A stretch of DNA of 64,000 nt from Clostridia bacterium (lineage in GTDB: Bacteria; Bacillota; Clostridia; Oscillospirales; Acutalibacteraceae), in contig JAFQBX010000018.1 in assembly GCA_017399535.1 (NCBI GenBank), positions 62,001 to 126,000 on the forward strand. Reading direction: 5' to 3'. Of this stretch, positions 24,211-33,601 are shown piece after piece (the first letter of the stretch is position 1; each line of letters starts with the position of its first letter). The notes under the pieces are model-generated. The model was not told the origin of the DNA, searched no databases, and saw only the letters and a program-made list of their open reading frames with translations. A program made the position numbers and the translations under genes.

Positions 24211-24906
24211 TTAACATCTCCCGTTACTCAAATACTCAATAAGACAACTTGCGGTATTTTCTTCTAATTCAATAAACCGCTCTTTTTCTAAAATATTCTC
24301 TAAATAATGTGCGTCCGAATTCGTAATCGAAGGATAATCGTAATTATCAGGATTACCAGACCTGCTAACCTCAATAAAGTCAAAGTTGCATTCCTCAACA
24401 ATTTCACCAAGCACGGCAATAATGCTGTACGAATCCCGATTCACGTGCGCAGGCAAAGCAACCCCACCGAATGAATTAACAATTTTCTTTACATCCATTA
24501 CGCTAATATCGCACGAACTGATAAGAAGCATGTCCACCTCGTCGATAATTTCGTCATTTTCGTCCATTACGTATTGATGACCGAAAATATCGGCCTCGTT
24601 TGGAATCTTCATAAGCCGCTCATATACATAACCGTCAAACGCCTCAGCCGATTCCAAATCAGGAAACAGACAAACAACGTGAATATCCTCCGACGTCGTA
24701 AGCTCCATTCCCGGAACAACAGTAACACCTACCTCGTTGCCAACCTTAATGGCAGCCGAGCAGTTTTTACAACTATTGTGATCGGTGATTGCAATAATAT
24801 CAAGCTCATTGAGCTTCGCCATATTCACAATGTTATTAGGCGTCATATCATTATCGCCGCACGGACTTAGCGAAGAATGAATGTGTAAATCGTAATATAA
24901 CCTCAT
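24211..24906 (-). CDS. PHP-domain phosphoesterase
   Basis: 231-residue PHP protein. Metal-binding motifs DLHIHSSLSPCG (6-17), AITDHNSC and GMELTT, plus PAHVNRD and NSDAHYLEN, make the trinuclear-metal site complete. Relatives cleave phosphodiesters or phosphomonoesters, including 3',5'-nucleotide bisphosphates. Its start overlaps the DRTGG gene by 4 bases, in an operon with a hydrogenase homologue and an anti-sigma-type ATPase, which suggests a signalling nucleotide or phosphate-ester substrate, but the true substrate is unknown. Confidence 0.85.
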   Translation of the reverse strand: MRLYYDLHIHSSLSPCGDNDMTPNNIVNMAKLNELDIIAITDHNSCKNCSAAIKVGNEVGVTVVPGMELTTSEDIHVVCLFPDLESAEAFDGYVYERLMKIPNEADIFGHQYVMDENDEIIDEVDMLLISSCDISVMDVKKIVNSFGGVALPAHVNRDSYSIIAVLGEIVEECNFDFIEVSRSGNPDNYDYPSITNSDAHYLENILEKERFIELEENTASCLIEYLSNGRC

Positions 24907-25244
24907 TTTATCAATTTGTCAATATCCACGCATAATTCAAATTGTGGAATATCGGTTTGAATAACGGGTATATCATGCTCATTTGCCTTTATTTTAGCGT
25001 CATCGTCAAGTAACGAATTTTCAGCCAAAACTATGCAGGAAATATCGGCCAGTACAGCTACCGCAACAGCATTTACGTTACCCATTACAGTAACCCAAGC
25101 CGAATTTTCACCAGCTCGTCCCATTACCCAGCTCAAAAGGTCGCCGCAATAACCGCATTCAACTATGTTATCAAGTCCGCCTTCGCCTGCGAGTAATTTG
25201 GCTCCGAGCGCTTCTTTTAATTCTCTGACTGTCAAACTATTCAC
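24903..25244 (-). CDS. DRTGG-domain protein (second copy)
   Basis: 113 residues forming a single DRTGG domain, a fold otherwise found beside CBS domains and in phosphotransacetylase and HPr-kinase N-termini. Seen: LTVRELKEALGAKLLAGEGGL, CGYCGDLLSWVMGRAGENSA, VTVMGNVNAVAVAVLADISC and NEHDIPVIQTD. GTG start at 25244 overlaps the hydrogenase stop by 8 bases. A paralogue lies at the start of the operon (27005-27352); the two share a plan but are diverged. Function unknown; ligand sensing is a reasonable guess. Confidence 0.8.
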   Translation of the reverse strand: MNSLTVRELKEALGAKLLAGEGGLDNIVECGYCGDLLSWVMGRAGENSAWVTVMGNVNAVAVAVLADISCIVLAENSLLDDDAKIKANEHDIPVIQTDIPQFELCVDIDKLIK

Positions 25245-26562
25245 ATTCCTTTAAATCATTATTATCTGCTCGATTGTCGCCCAAATTCATGCCCAAAAGA
25301 GACATCTGCTTTGCAAAATGCTGAACCTGGTCACGCATGATGAAAACGCAATCATTTTCATTAGAATAACCGAGCGCAACGTCTTCGGCAAAGGTTTTGC
25401 AGCTCGGAGAACCGCAAGCACCGCAATCGAGTCCGGGTAATTTCTTTTCAATGCCGTCAATTTTTTGCATTATAGCCAATGCTTCAAAGAGATTGTCCGA
25501 CAGCTTCATACCCTCAACCGCATTCAAGGTTGCGCCAAACAGCATATCCTTTGGAACATCATCAGTTTCCAGATGATTCATTGATACCGGTAAATATTTT
25601 CGTAAAATTTGGGTTCGTGCCTTTGCCATAAAAGGATTCTTTACAGTAAGAATTCCGCCGACACAACCGGCATCACAAGCCCTAAGTTCAACAAAATGCA
25701 AACGTTTAAATTTCTTTTCCTCAATTTCTTCGAGGACGTTCATAACGTTTTCGATTCCACCGGCTGACAAATAATGCGATGACATAAGTGCGGCAGATTC
25801 GCCGCCGTCAATAGCCCAGCTAACGCCAATCAGCCCCGAATTAGCAATGGCATCCACCTTATCAAGCTTTTCCATTGTTGCAACTAGCTGATGGTACACC
25901 TCACAAATACCGATTACACCATCAATACCTGTTTCGCAGTCTATAATAGGATTTTTCGCTTCTGTGACCTCGGAAGTACAAGGAGATATGTAAAACACAC
26001 CGATTTTTTCAGCATCAAGCCCTGTTTTGTTTACGGCTTCCTCCCTAGCCATTTTTGCCGCAATATGCATGGGAGATTTTATGGGCAAAACGTGGCTGCA
26101 CAAATCGGGAAATTTAAGCTGAATAAGCTTCACCACCGTGGGACAAGCAGAGGAAATTACGGGATATTCATAAGCGCTGGAATTCATATATTTACGGGTT
26201 GCTTCCGAAATAAGCTCAGCTGCACGTGACGTTTCAAAAACGTCGTCGAAACCTATTTTTTTAAAAGCAGTCATTACGTAATCAAGATCCTCTAAATTAC
26301 GAATTTGTCCGAATATGGTTGGAGATAATAAAGCAATCTTGTACTCGTAGCCCTCAGTAACATTGAGGTGGTCATAAACCGCCCTCATCGCGTGGGATGG
26401 GCATACTCTGATACATTCGCCACAATCAATACAAAGCTCCTTTAACACCTTTGCCTTTCCTGCACGAATACGAATAGCCCCCGTAGGACAGCGTTTTATA
26501 CAGTTAATGCATCCTGTACATTTATCAGAATCAAGTCGAACCGCATGGAACATCTTTTCCAT
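25237..26562 (-). CDS. Putative sensory [FeFe]-hydrogenase homologue (group C-like)
   Basis: 441 residues: two N-terminal [4Fe-4S] motifs (Cys15-18-21-25 and 44-47-50-54), an H-cluster domain, and a C-terminal 4Cys Fe-S motif (Cys380, 383, 388, 405; GLDCGACGSPSCKTFAED). The four cluster-ligand cysteines appear kept (Cys140, 195, 296, 300), but L1 reads SSACP, with Ala139 where catalytic enzymes have the proton-shuttling Cys; L2 reads SPCTSEVTEAK in place of MPCxxKxxE and L3 is ELRACDAGCVGG. Established knowledge: this Ala replacement marks sensory group C enzymes such as HydS. No PAS domain is fused; signalling may use the neighbouring ATPase and DRTGG proteins. No small accessory subunit domain follows. 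Confidence 0.85.
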   Translation of the reverse strand: MEKMFHAVRLDSDKCTGCINCIKRCPTGAIRIRAGKAKVLKELCIDCGECIRVCPSHAMRAVYDHLNVTEGYEYKIALLSPTIFGQIRNLEDLDYVMTAFKKIGFDDVFETSRAAELISEATRKYMNSSAYEYPVISSACPTVVKLIQLKFPDLCSHVLPIKSPMHIAAKMAREEAVNKTGLDAEKIGVFYISPCTSEVTEAKNPIIDCETGIDGVIGICEVYHQLVATMEKLDKVDAIANSGLIGVSWAIDGGESAALMSSHYLSAGGIENVMNVLEEIEEKKFKRLHFVELRACDAGCVGGILTVKNPFMAKARTQILRKYLPVSMNHLETDDVPKDMLFGATLNAVEGMKLSDNLFEALAIMQKIDGIEKKLPGLDCGACGSPSCKTFAEDVALGYSNENDCVFIMRDQVQHFAKQMSLLGMNLGDNRADNNDLKECE

Positions 26563-26579
26563 AACAACAGCTCCTTAAA

Positions 26580-27005
26580 TTAAGTAAAATTCACCTTCAT
26601 ATATACCGTTGTGCCGACACCGATCTCTGTATCAATTTTCATATCGTCGGTGTATTTTTTTATGTTAGGCAAACCCATTCCTGCGCCGAAACCGAGCGCT
26701 CTGATATGGTCCCTCGCAGTAGAATAACCTTCCTGCATAGCAAGATCAATATCCTTTATCCCGGGGCCTTTATCTTTAAGCCAGATTTCGATACAGGTTG
26801 GAGAAATTTCGGCTTCGATTACCCCACCGTTTGCGTGAATAACCATGTTAATTTCGCCCTCATAAACAGCAATCGAAACTCGGCGAACAATTTCCATATC
26901 AATACCAAGCTTTTTAAGCGTTCTCTTTATAGCGCCGGAGGCCTCTCCTGCATGAGTAAAATCGTCAGACGATACGTCGTATGTAAGTTTTACCGCTTCG
27001 CTCAT
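26580..27005 (-). CDS. RsbW-like serine/histidine kinase-type ATPase
   Basis: 141-residue GHKL ATPase resembling anti-sigma-factor kinases. N-box VSIAVYEGEINMVIHANG, G1 box DKGPGIKDID and G2 box GFGAGMGLPNIKKY are all present, and there is no dimerisation/phosphoacceptor domain. ATG at 27005 (MSEAVKL) is chosen over one nine bases upstream because AAGGAGG sits 9 bases ahead; it overlaps the stop of the first DRTGG gene as ATGA. Probably transduces the state of the hydrogenase-like protein by phosphorylation or protein binding; partner not visible here. Confidence 0.85.
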   Translation of the reverse strand: MSEAVKLTYDVSSDDFTHAGEASGAIKRTLKKLGIDMEIVRRVSIAVYEGEINMVIHANGGVIEAEISPTCIEIWLKDKGPGIKDIDLAMQEGYSTARDHIRALGFGAGMGLPNIKKYTDDMKIDTEIGVGTTVYMKVNFT

Positions 27006-27352
27006 CAACCGCATCCTCCTTTTAGACCGTTCTGGTATAAAAGTCCGCAGGCGGTAAACATTCTATGCGGTGTGGTCATTAAAACAATACCTCTATCCTT
27101 AGCTAGAGCAACGATAGTTTCGTCCGGCTGTTTTCCGCGAACAAAAACAACGCAAGGCATATCCATCATTTCGGCAGTTCTGACAACCTGAGGATTAACA
27201 AGTCCTGTCAAAAGCACCGACTGATCCTTTACATAAGCGAGAACGTCGCTCATCATGTCAGAGCCACAAGCCGAATTGATTTCGGTATCAATAAGATTTT
27301 CGCAGCAGATGCATTCAGCATCTAATATTTTTTGAACGTCAGAAACAAGCAT
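27005..27352 (-). CDS. DRTGG-domain protein (first copy)
   Basis: 115 residues with ILDAECICCENLIDTEINSA, GSDMMSDVLAYVKDQSVLLTG, MDMPCVVFVRGKQPDET and ALAKDRGIVLMTT, a stand-alone DRTGG domain. It is cysteine-rich near both ends (ECICC; YQNGLKGGCG), which could allow metal or redox sensing (inference). First gene of the operon, with a sigma-A promoter and SD GGAGG. Confidence 0.8.
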   Translation of the reverse strand: MLVSDVQKILDAECICCENLIDTEINSACGSDMMSDVLAYVKDQSVLLTGLVNPQVVRTAEMMDMPCVVFVRGKQPDETIVALAKDRGIVLMTTPHRMFTACGLLYQNGLKGGCG

Positions 27353-27380
27353 GATAAAACCTCCAAACCTAATTTATCAT

Positions 27381-27409
27381 ATTATATCACCAAATTCCAC
27401 CATATTCAA
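27381..27409 (-). promoter_or_regulatory. Sigma-A promoter of the sensory-hydrogenase operon
   Basis: TTGAAT (27409-27404), 17 bases, TATAAT (27386-27381) on the minus strand. The spacer holds CACCA twice on the plus strand (27388-27392 and 27398-27402), ten bases apart, one helical turn, a possible regulator site. Confidence 0.78.
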
Positions 27410-27457
27410 GGTATTATTTTTTACAAACTGCACAAGCATAAATCGTAACATTTATTA

Positions 27458-27486
27458 TTGCCAAATCGAGAATGATAGGTTATAAT
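27458..27486 (+). promoter_or_regulatory. Sigma-A promoter of gltX
   Basis: TTGCCA (27458-27463), 17 bases, TATAAT (27481-27486). Because the promoter covers 27458-27486, the open frame reaching back to 27472 cannot be translated from its first codon. Confidence 0.78.
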
Positions 27487-27516
27487 AATCAGTTAGAAAA
27501 GGAGATGTTTCGTTTG

Positions 27517-29178
27517 ATGACCGAAAATCAAAGAATAGCCGAGCTTATATTCGGCAACCTTAACAAAAATGTTGAGGATTACGAAATTGAATATCCCCCT
27601 GTTGAATTAAAAGAGGGTCAGCGTGTCACACGAATTGCTCCCAGCCCGACAGGTTATCTCCATTTAGGAGTTTTATTCACAGCTTTAATCAACCGCAGAA
27701 CAGCCGACGCAACCGACGGTATGTTTTATCTTCGTGTAGAAGATACCGATGCAAAACGAGAGGTTGACGGCGGTATGGCCGACATAATTAATGGACTCGT
27801 TCACTTTGGTGTTAATATCGACGAGGGTTACGTTTCCCCCACCGAAACAAAGGGTAATTACGGTCCGTATAAGCAAAGTGAACGCGGCGACATTTATCAC
27901 GTGTTTGTCAAGAAACTGATGGAGGAAGGATACGCCTATCCCTGCTTCTGTACCGAGCAAAAACTCACCGATAACCGTACAATCCAGGAATCGAACAAGG
28001 AAAGAACCGGTTACTATGGAAAATATGCTTTTTGCCGCAATTTAAGCTTCGACGAGATAAAGGCAAAGATTGATGAAGGTACACCTTACGTTGTTCGCCT
28101 TCGTTCACCCGGCGACGAAAGCAGAAGAATCACCTTTGATGACGGAATAAAGGGAAAAATCGAAATGCCCGAAAATGACGAGGATTTCGTATTACTCAAA
28201 TCTGACGGAATCCCGACATATCACTTTGCTCACGCAGTTGACGACCATCTAATGAGAACCACCCACGTAATCCGTGGTGACGAGTGGATTTCTTCGGTAC
28301 CGAAGCATATTCAGTTGTTCAAGCTACTCGGCTTCAAGGCGCCGAAATATTGCCACGTTTCGCCGATAATGAAAGAGGAAAACGGCTCAAAGAGAAAGCT
28401 ATCCAAGAGAAAAGACCCCGAAGCAGCCGTTCATTTCTATGCAGAGCAAGGTTATCCCGCTGATTCGGTTACGGAATATTTGCTTACGATAGCTAACTCC
28501 GATTTCGAGGATTGGCGTCGAGCCAACCCCACCCTTTCAAACAAGGAATTTAAGCTCAATTTAAAGAAAATGAGCGTTTCGGGCGCCCTTTTTGACATTG
28601 TTAAGTTGAATGATGTGAGCAAAAATGTTATTTCGAAATTCACTGCCGAGAGAGTAGTTTCCGAACTTCTCGATTGGGCGAAGGAATATGATACCGATTA
28701 CTACGCTCTGCTTTCGAGAGATGTCGAATTTACCAGAAATATTTTCAATATCGACCGTGACACACCAAAGCCGCGAAAGGATATTGCAAAATGGAATGAA
28801 GCAAAGGAATATTTGGCTTATTTCTTTGACGAATTGTATCATAATAATTACGAATTACCCGAAAAGTTAAATGCATCTGATGCAGTAAACATTCTGACCG
28901 AATATCTTTCGGTTTATGACGAAAAGGATAGCAAGGAAGAATGGTTTAACAAGATTAAGGAAATTTGCCCCAAATGCAACTTCTGTCCCGATGTAAAGGA
29001 ATATAAGAAAAATCCGGATACCTTCAAAGGTCACGTCGGCGATGCCGCAACCATTATCAGAGTTGCAATCACCGGCAGAACAAACAGCCCTGACCTTTGC
29101 TCGATTATGGCTTTAATCGGACGCGAAAAGGTAATTGCACGAATCAACCAAGCCATCGCACATTTTAAAGAGGTGTAA
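27517..29178 (+). CDS. gltX: Glutamate--tRNA ligase
   Basis: 553-residue class I synthetase charging tRNA-Glu. The HIGH motif is in [13 protein letters not shown], the KMSKS loop reads [11 protein letters not shown], and [10 protein letters not shown] and [11 protein letters not shown] complete the catalytic core. It belongs to a longer GltX form with an N-terminal extension of about 40 residues ([20 protein letters not shown]) seen in some Clostridia. ATG at 27517 follows AAGGAGAT. glnS follows after 2 bases, so the two synthetases are co-expressed. Confidence 0.93.
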   Translation: MTENQRIAELIFGNLNKNVEDYEIEYPPVELKEGQRVTRIAPSPTGYLHLGVLFTALINRRTADATDGMFYLRVEDTDAKREVDGGMADIINGLVHFGVNIDEGYVSPTETKGNYGPYKQSERGDIYHVFVKKLMEEGYAYPCFCTEQKLTDNRTIQESNKERTGYYGKYAFCRNLSFDEIKAKIDEGTPYVVRLRSPGDESRRITFDDGIKGKIEMPENDEDFVLLKSDGIPTYHFAHAVDDHLMRTTHVIRGDEWISSVPKHIQLFKLLGFKAPKYCHVSPIMKEENGSKRKLSKRKDPEAAVHFYAEQGYPADSVTEYLLTIANSDFEDWRRANPTLSNKEFKLNLKKMSVSGALFDIVKLNDVSKNVISKFTAERVVSELLDWAKEYDTDYYALLSRDVEFTRNIFNIDRDTPKPRKDIAKWNEAKEYLAYFFDELYHNNYELPEKLNASDAVNILTEYLSVYDEKDSKEEWFNKIKEICPKCNFCPDVKEYKKNPDTFKGHVGDAATIIRVAITGRTNSPDLCSIMALIGREKVIARINQAIAHFKEV

Positions 29179-29180
29179 TA

Positions 29181-30851
29181 ATGGAAGAGATAATCAAGGA
29201 ACAAGGTAATTTTATAGAAGAATTTGTTAAAGCCGACCTTTCGGAAGGTGTATATAACTGCGTTCAGACACGTTTTCCACCCGAACCGAACGGATACCTT
29301 CATATCGGTCACGCAAAGGCGATTTGCATCGACTTTGGTATTGCTGATAAGTTCGGTGGCACCTGCAATCTCCGTCTCGACGACACCAATCCGTCGAAAG
29401 AGGACGTCGAATACGTTGACTCAATTATGGAAGATATCAAGTGGCTCGGCTTCAACTGGGACAACGTTTATTATGCATCCGACTACTTTGACTTTATATA
29501 CGAATGCGCAATAAAGCTTATCAAAAAAGGACTTGCTTACGTTTGCGACCTTTCTGCTGATGAAATCCGTGAATACCGCGGAACCCTCACCGAAGCAGGT
29601 AAAAACAGCCCTTATCGTGACCGCTCGGTTGAAGAAAATCTCGACCTTTTTGAAAGAATGACAAAGGGCGAATTTGAGAACGGCGAAAAAGTTCTTCGTG
29701 CAAAGATTGATATGGCATCACCCAACCTTAATATGCGTGACCCTGTCATTTACCGCATTATGAAGGTACCGCATCACCGTGCAGGTGACAAGTGGGTTGT
29801 ATATCCTATGTATGATATGGCTCACCCCCTTTCTGACGCTTATGAAGGTGTAAGCCACTCTCTCTGTTCGCTCGAATTCGAAAATCATAGACCGCTTTAT
29901 AATTGGTTCCTCGAAAAGTGCGATATCGAAACTCCGCCGCGACAGATTGAGTTTGCACGCATGAACGTAAACTACACATTGACAAGCAAGAGAAAGTGCT
30001 TAAAGCTTGTTAACGACGGACTCGTAGGCGGCTGGGATGATCCTCGAATGGCTACCATTTGCGGTATGAGACGTCGCGGCTATCCTGCCGAAGCAATTCG
30101 CGACTTTTGCGAAAAGATTGGCGTTTCAAAGGCATTCAGCGTAATTGATATTGCCCTTCTTGAATCCTGTGTTCGCGACAACCTTAATATAAATGCTGAG
30201 AGAGCTATGGCTGTTCTCCGTCCTGTTGAGGTTGTCATTGATAATTATCCCGATGACCTTATTGAAGAAATCGAGGTCGAAATCAATCCGAATAAACCTG
30301 AACTCGGCACCAGAAAGACATATTTTTCAAAAAATATCTTTATCGAAGCCGACGATTTCTGCGAAGAACCGCCTAAGGGATATTTCCGACTTTGCCCCGA
30401 GCGTGAGGTTCGCTTAAAGGGTGCATATTTCGTAAAATACGCTTCATGCGAAAAGGACGAAAACGGCAATATTACAAAAATTCATTGTACCTACGACCCC
30501 GAAACAAAGGGTGGAAACGCTCCCGACGGACGCAAGGTAAAAGGAACAATCCATTGGGTCAGCAAGGAAAATTCAGTGGATGCAACGGTTAATCTCTATG
30601 ACCGACTCTTCCTCGTCGAAAATCCGTCGGACGAAGATGAAAACGGCGAATTTTCAAGCAATCTCAATCCCGAATCACTTACCGTTCTCACCGGCTGTAA
30701 GATTGAAAAGGATTTAGCTTCCTCCGACCCCGAAAAGAAGTATCAGTTTATGCGTCAGGGCTATTTCTGTGCTGATATTACATCAACAAATGACAACCCT
30801 GTTTTCAACAGAACTGTTGCGCTTAAGGATTCGTGGGCAAAGAAAAAATAA
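29181..30851 (+). CDS. glnS: Glutamine--tRNA ligase
   Basis: 556-residue Gln[16 protein letters not shown] is the HIGH motif, [12 protein letters not shown] the tRNA/amino-acid pocket, and LTSKRK the KMSKS equivalent; the C-terminal half has the two beta-barrel anticodon-binding domains ([20 protein letters not shown]). Many Firmicutes lack GlnRS and use GatCAB; its presence here indicates direct charging of tRNA-Gln, and suggests old horizontal acquisition in this lineage (established for bacterial GlnRS in general). Codon use matches the neighbours. Confidence 0.95.
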   Translation: MEEIIKEQGNFIEEFVKADLSEGVYNCVQTRFPPEPNGYLHIGHAKAICIDFGIADKFGGTCNLRLDDTNPSKEDVEYVDSIMEDIKWLGFNWDNVYYASDYFDFIYECAIKLIKKGLAYVCDLSADEIREYRGTLTEAGKNSPYRDRSVEENLDLFERMTKGEFENGEKVLRAKIDMASPNLNMRDPVIYRIMKVPHHRAGDKWVVYPMYDMAHPLSDAYEGVSHSLCSLEFENHRPLYNWFLEKCDIETPPRQIEFARMNVNYTLTSKRKCLKLVNDGLVGGWDDPRMATICGMRRRGYPAEAIRDFCEKIGVSKAFSVIDIALLESCVRDNLNINAERAMAVLRPVEVVIDNYPDDLIEEIEVEINPNKPELGTRKTYFSKNIFIEADDFCEEPPKGYFRLCPEREVRLKGAYFVKYASCEKDENGNITKIHCTYDPETKGGNAPDGRKVKGTIHWVSKENSVDATVNLYDRLFLVENPSDEDENGEFSSNLNPESLTVLTGCKIEKDLASSDPEKKYQFMRQGYFCADITSTNDNPVFNRTVALKDSWAKKK

Positions 30852-30859
30852 AAAAACAT

Positions 30860-30887
30860 TTGATTTTACGTCAATATGTGATAAAAT
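30860..30887 (+). promoter_or_regulatory. Probable murA promoter
   Basis: TTGATT (30860-30865), 16 bases, TAAAAT (30882-30887), about 50 bases before the murA start. Confidence 0.55.
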
Positions 30888-30936
30888 AATTTAGATTGCA
30901 AATTCTTATAAATACAAAATTTAGGGGTGCAAATCT

Positions 30937-32193
30937 TTGGAAAAGCTGGTTATTAACGGCAAAAATCGCCTTCAAGGCGAAATCAGCATTAGCGGCGCAA
31001 AGAACGCTGCTGTCGCAATAATTCCTGCTGCAATTCTCTCTGACGGCATCTGCCGAATCGAGAATTTACCTGATATAAGTGACGTCAACGAGCTCATTGC
31101 TATTTTAGGTGAGCTTGGTGCCGGCGTTAAACAGATAAACAGTTCAACCATCGAGGTTGATTCATCGACAATTACATCCTATATCGTCCCTGCTGAAATG
31201 AGTAAAAAACTCAGAGCAAGCAGTTATTTGATGGGTGCGATGCTCGGCCGCTTTTCAAAGGCAAAGGTTGCCCCTCCGGGCGGCTGCGACTTTGGCGTTA
31301 GACCTATTGACCAGCATATAAAAGGATTTGAGCTTCTCGGCTCGACTGTTACTATTGCCGACGATTTGGTTAATATTGACGCTAAAAAATTGGTCGGCAA
31401 TCAAATCTACCTCGACGTTGTTTCGGTTGGCGCGACAGTCAACATTATGCTCGCCGCAGTAAAAGCGCAGGGACTCACTGTAATCGAAAATGCAGCAAAA
31501 GAACCGCACATTGTTGATTTAGCAAACTTCCTTGTATCAATGGGTGCTGATATTCGCGGTGCAGGTACCAATACAATTAAAATTCGTGGTGTTTCACAGC
31601 TTCACGGCACAACATACAGCATCATTCCTGACCAAATTGAAGCAGGAACATATATGGCTGCCGTTGTTGCCGCATCGGGTGACGTTATTATAAAGAACGT
31701 CATTCCAAAGCATCTCGAATCGATTACCGCAAAGCTCGTTGAGATGGGCGCAACCATTGATGACCTTGACGATGCATTAAGAGTCAGAAGTAATGGCAAA
31801 ATTCGCCGTTGCAATATAAAGACCATGCCGCATCCCGGTTTTCCGACCGATATGCAACCGCAGATTGCTACCGTTTTGACCATCGCTGACGGTAAGAGTG
31901 TAATCACCGAAAGTATTTGGGACAACCGCTTCAAATACGCCGAGCAGCTTAATAAGCTCGGTGCATTCATTAAAGCAGAAGGCAAGGTTGCCGAAGTTTA
32001 TGGTGTTGAAGGTCTCACCGGAAACACCGTAAAAGCAACAGATTTGCGTGCAGGTGCCGCTATGGTTATAGCCGGTCTCATCGCAAAGGGTGAAACTGTA
32101 ATTGAGGATATTCATCACATTCAGCGCGGATACGAAAAGATTGTAGAAAAGCTTTCAAACGTCGGCGCGGATATTAAAATCATTAACGAATAA
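30937..32193 (+). CDS. murA: UDP-N-acetylglucosamine 1-carboxyvinyltransferase
   Basis: 418-residue MurA, first committed step of peptidoglycan synthesis (enolpyruvyl transfer from PEP). GKNRLQGEISISGAKNAAVA carries the substrate Lys/Asn, and PPGGCDFGVRPID carries the catalytic Cys that is the fosfomycin target, so the enzyme should be sensitive in principle. HPGFPTDMQPQ and DLRAGAAMVIAGL are later family motifs. The start is TTG at 30937 with AGGGGTG 6 bases ahead. Normal length. Confidence 0.95.
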   Translation: MEKLVINGKNRLQGEISISGAKNAAVAIIPAAILSDGICRIENLPDISDVNELIAILGELGAGVKQINSSTIEVDSSTITSYIVPAEMSKKLRASSYLMGAMLGRFSKAKVAPPGGCDFGVRPIDQHIKGFELLGSTVTIADDLVNIDAKKLVGNQIYLDVVSVGATVNIMLAAVKAQGLTVIENAAKEPHIVDLANFLVSMGADIRGAGTNTIKIRGVSQLHGTTYSIIPDQIEAGTYMAAVVAASGDVIIKNVIPKHLESITAKLVEMGATIDDLDDALRVRSNGKIRRCNIKTMPHPGFPTDMQPQIATVLTIADGKSVITESIWDNRFKYAEQLNKLGAFIKAEGKVAEVYGVEGLTGNTVKATDLRAGAAMVIAGLIAKGETVIEDIHHIQRGYEKIVEKLSNVGADIKIINE

Positions 32194-32203
32194 ATATTTC
32201 AAA

Positions 32204-32241
32204 CGGCTGTTCTAATTTTTATCTAAAAAATAGAAGAGCCG
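32204..32241 (+). terminator. Possible weak terminator after murA
   Basis: CGGCT and TTCTA with their complements TAGAA and AGCCG around an A/T-rich loop, one internal G/G mismatch, followed by CTTGTTTTG, a poor U-tract. Partial readthrough into yycJ is likely. Confidence 0.45.
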
Positions 32242-32269
32242 CTTGTTTTGTATTTGATGAGGTATAAAA

Positions 32270-33055
32270 ATGGTAAGATTCTGTCCACTTTTTAGCGGAA
32301 GCAGCGGAAACAGTACATATATATCAAACGGCTCATTTTCAATTCTAATTGATATTGGAGTAAGCGCAAAGGCAATTACTGATGCACTGCTTGAAATCGG
32401 CGTAAAACCAGATGAAATTGACGCGATTTTTATTACTCATGAACATACCGATCATATTAAAGGAGTTCGCGTATTTGCCTCTAAATTCGATATTCCCGTT
32501 TATGCTAACATTGCGACAATGAATGAACTTTTGAAGGATGAGAAATTTGCTAGTAACGTTGAATATCGTGTAATTGATTCACCCGTTTGCATCAACGGAA
32601 ATACGATAAAAGCTTTTTCCACGCCGCACGACAGCGTTTCAAGCTGCGGCTATCGTATTGAAACAAATGACGAGCGTGTGATTACAGTTTGCACCGATAT
32701 TGGTTGTGTCACCGATGATATTCGAAATGCGCTAAACGGTGCTGATATCATACTTTTTGAATCCAATCACGAAACTAATATGCTGATGAATGGCACCTAT
32801 CCATATCCGCTAAAACTGAGAATAGCATCGGATATCGGTCACCTTTCCAATCGATGCTGTGCCGAGGAGTTACCAAAGCTTGTCAAAAACGGTACAACAC
32901 GCATTGTTTTGGGTCACGTCAGCAAGGATAACAATACTCCCCTTTTAGCCGAAACAACGGCAGTAACAACATTAAAAATGCACGGTTTTGAACGCGATTT
33001 GGACTACATTCTATCGGTAGCAAAGCCAAGCGGAAACGGAATTATAATTGTATAA
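32270..33055 (+). CDS. yycJ: MBL-fold metallohydrolase YycJ/WalJ
   Basis: 261-residue metallo-beta-lactamase-fold protein. FSGSSGNSTYI at the start and ITHEHTDHIKGV (HxHxDH) make the two-metal site, with TDIGC and LGHVSKDNN as later ligands. The family is linked to the WalKR cell-wall regulon in Bacillus and has 5'-exonuclease-like features; exact role here unknown. Its stop overlaps the rlmH start (TAATG), a common pairing. Confidence 0.9.
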   Translation: MVRFCPLFSGSSGNSTYISNGSFSILIDIGVSAKAITDALLEIGVKPDEIDAIFITHEHTDHIKGVRVFASKFDIPVYANIATMNELLKDEKFASNVEYRVIDSPVCINGNTIKAFSTPHDSVSSCGYRIETNDERVITVCTDIGCVTDDIRNALNGADIILFESNHETNMLMNGTYPYPLKLRIASDIGHLSNRCCAEELPKLVKNGTTRIVLGHVSKDNNTPLLAETTAVTTLKMHGFERDLDYILSVAKPSGNGIIIV

Positions 33056-33537
33056 TGATTAAGGTAACAGTAATTGCGGTCGGCAAGCTGAAAGAAAAAT
33101 ATTTTCGCGACGGCTGCGCCGAATATGAAAAGAGATTATCAAGCTTTTGCAAGCTTAATATAATTGAAATAGACGAAACAAAGTGCCCTTCCAACCCTTC
33201 ACAAGCCGAAATCAACAAGGTTATTGAAGGTGAAGGAGATAAAATTCTTTCAAAGATTCAAAAGGGTACATATGTTATTGCTATGTGCATCGAAGGAAAT
33301 GAAATCAGCTCCAATAAATTGGCTGACATGATCGAGAATGTTTCGGCATACGGTGACAGTCACATTGTATTTGTAATTGGTGGGTCATACGGGCTTTCTG
33401 ACAGGGTTAAAAATATTTCCAAATTCAAGCTTTCAATGTCTCCGTTGACCTTTCCTCACATGATGGCTCGAATGATGCTCTTGGAACAAATTTATCGAGC
33501 TTTTATGATAAATTCCGGCTCGGAATATCATAAATAA
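33055..33537 (+). CDS. rlmH: 23S rRNA (pseudouridine1915-N3)-methyltransferase
   Basis: 160-residue SPOUT methyltransferase that modifies pseudouridine 1915 in helix 69 of 23S rRNA. IKVTVIAVGKLKEKYFRDGC is the usual N-terminus; FVIGGSYGLSDRV forms the knotted SAM site and the C-terminus MLLEQIYRAFMINSGSEYHK ends in the invariant YHK. Coupled to yycJ by overlapping stop/start. Confidence 0.96.
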   Translation: MIKVTVIAVGKLKEKYFRDGCAEYEKRLSSFCKLNIIEIDETKCPSNPSQAEINKVIEGEGDKILSKIQKGTYVIAMCIEGNEISSNKLADMIENVSAYGDSHIVFVIGGSYGLSDRVKNISKFKLSMSPLTFPHMMARMMLLEQIYRAFMINSGSEYHK

Positions 33538-33586
33538 ACTTTTTACTACTTTTTTATATATTATAGTAGATTTTTTGAAACGAGTA

Positions 33587-33595
33587 TGTTATAAT
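33587..33595 (+). promoter_or_regulatory. Extended -10 promoter of the hydrogenase operon
   Basis: TGTTATAAT is a perfect extended -10 element; the -35 region 17 bases upstream (TAGATT, 33567-33572) is poor. Such promoters often need an activator or rely on the TGn contact. Predicted start near 33602 gives a leader of about 125 bases. Confidence 0.6.
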
Positions 33596-33601
33596 ATTAA
33601 C

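Noticed and set aside
27353-27516. T-box leader before gltX
   Set aside because: The region between the promoter and the ATG is about 30 bases and has no T-box sequence or specifier stem.
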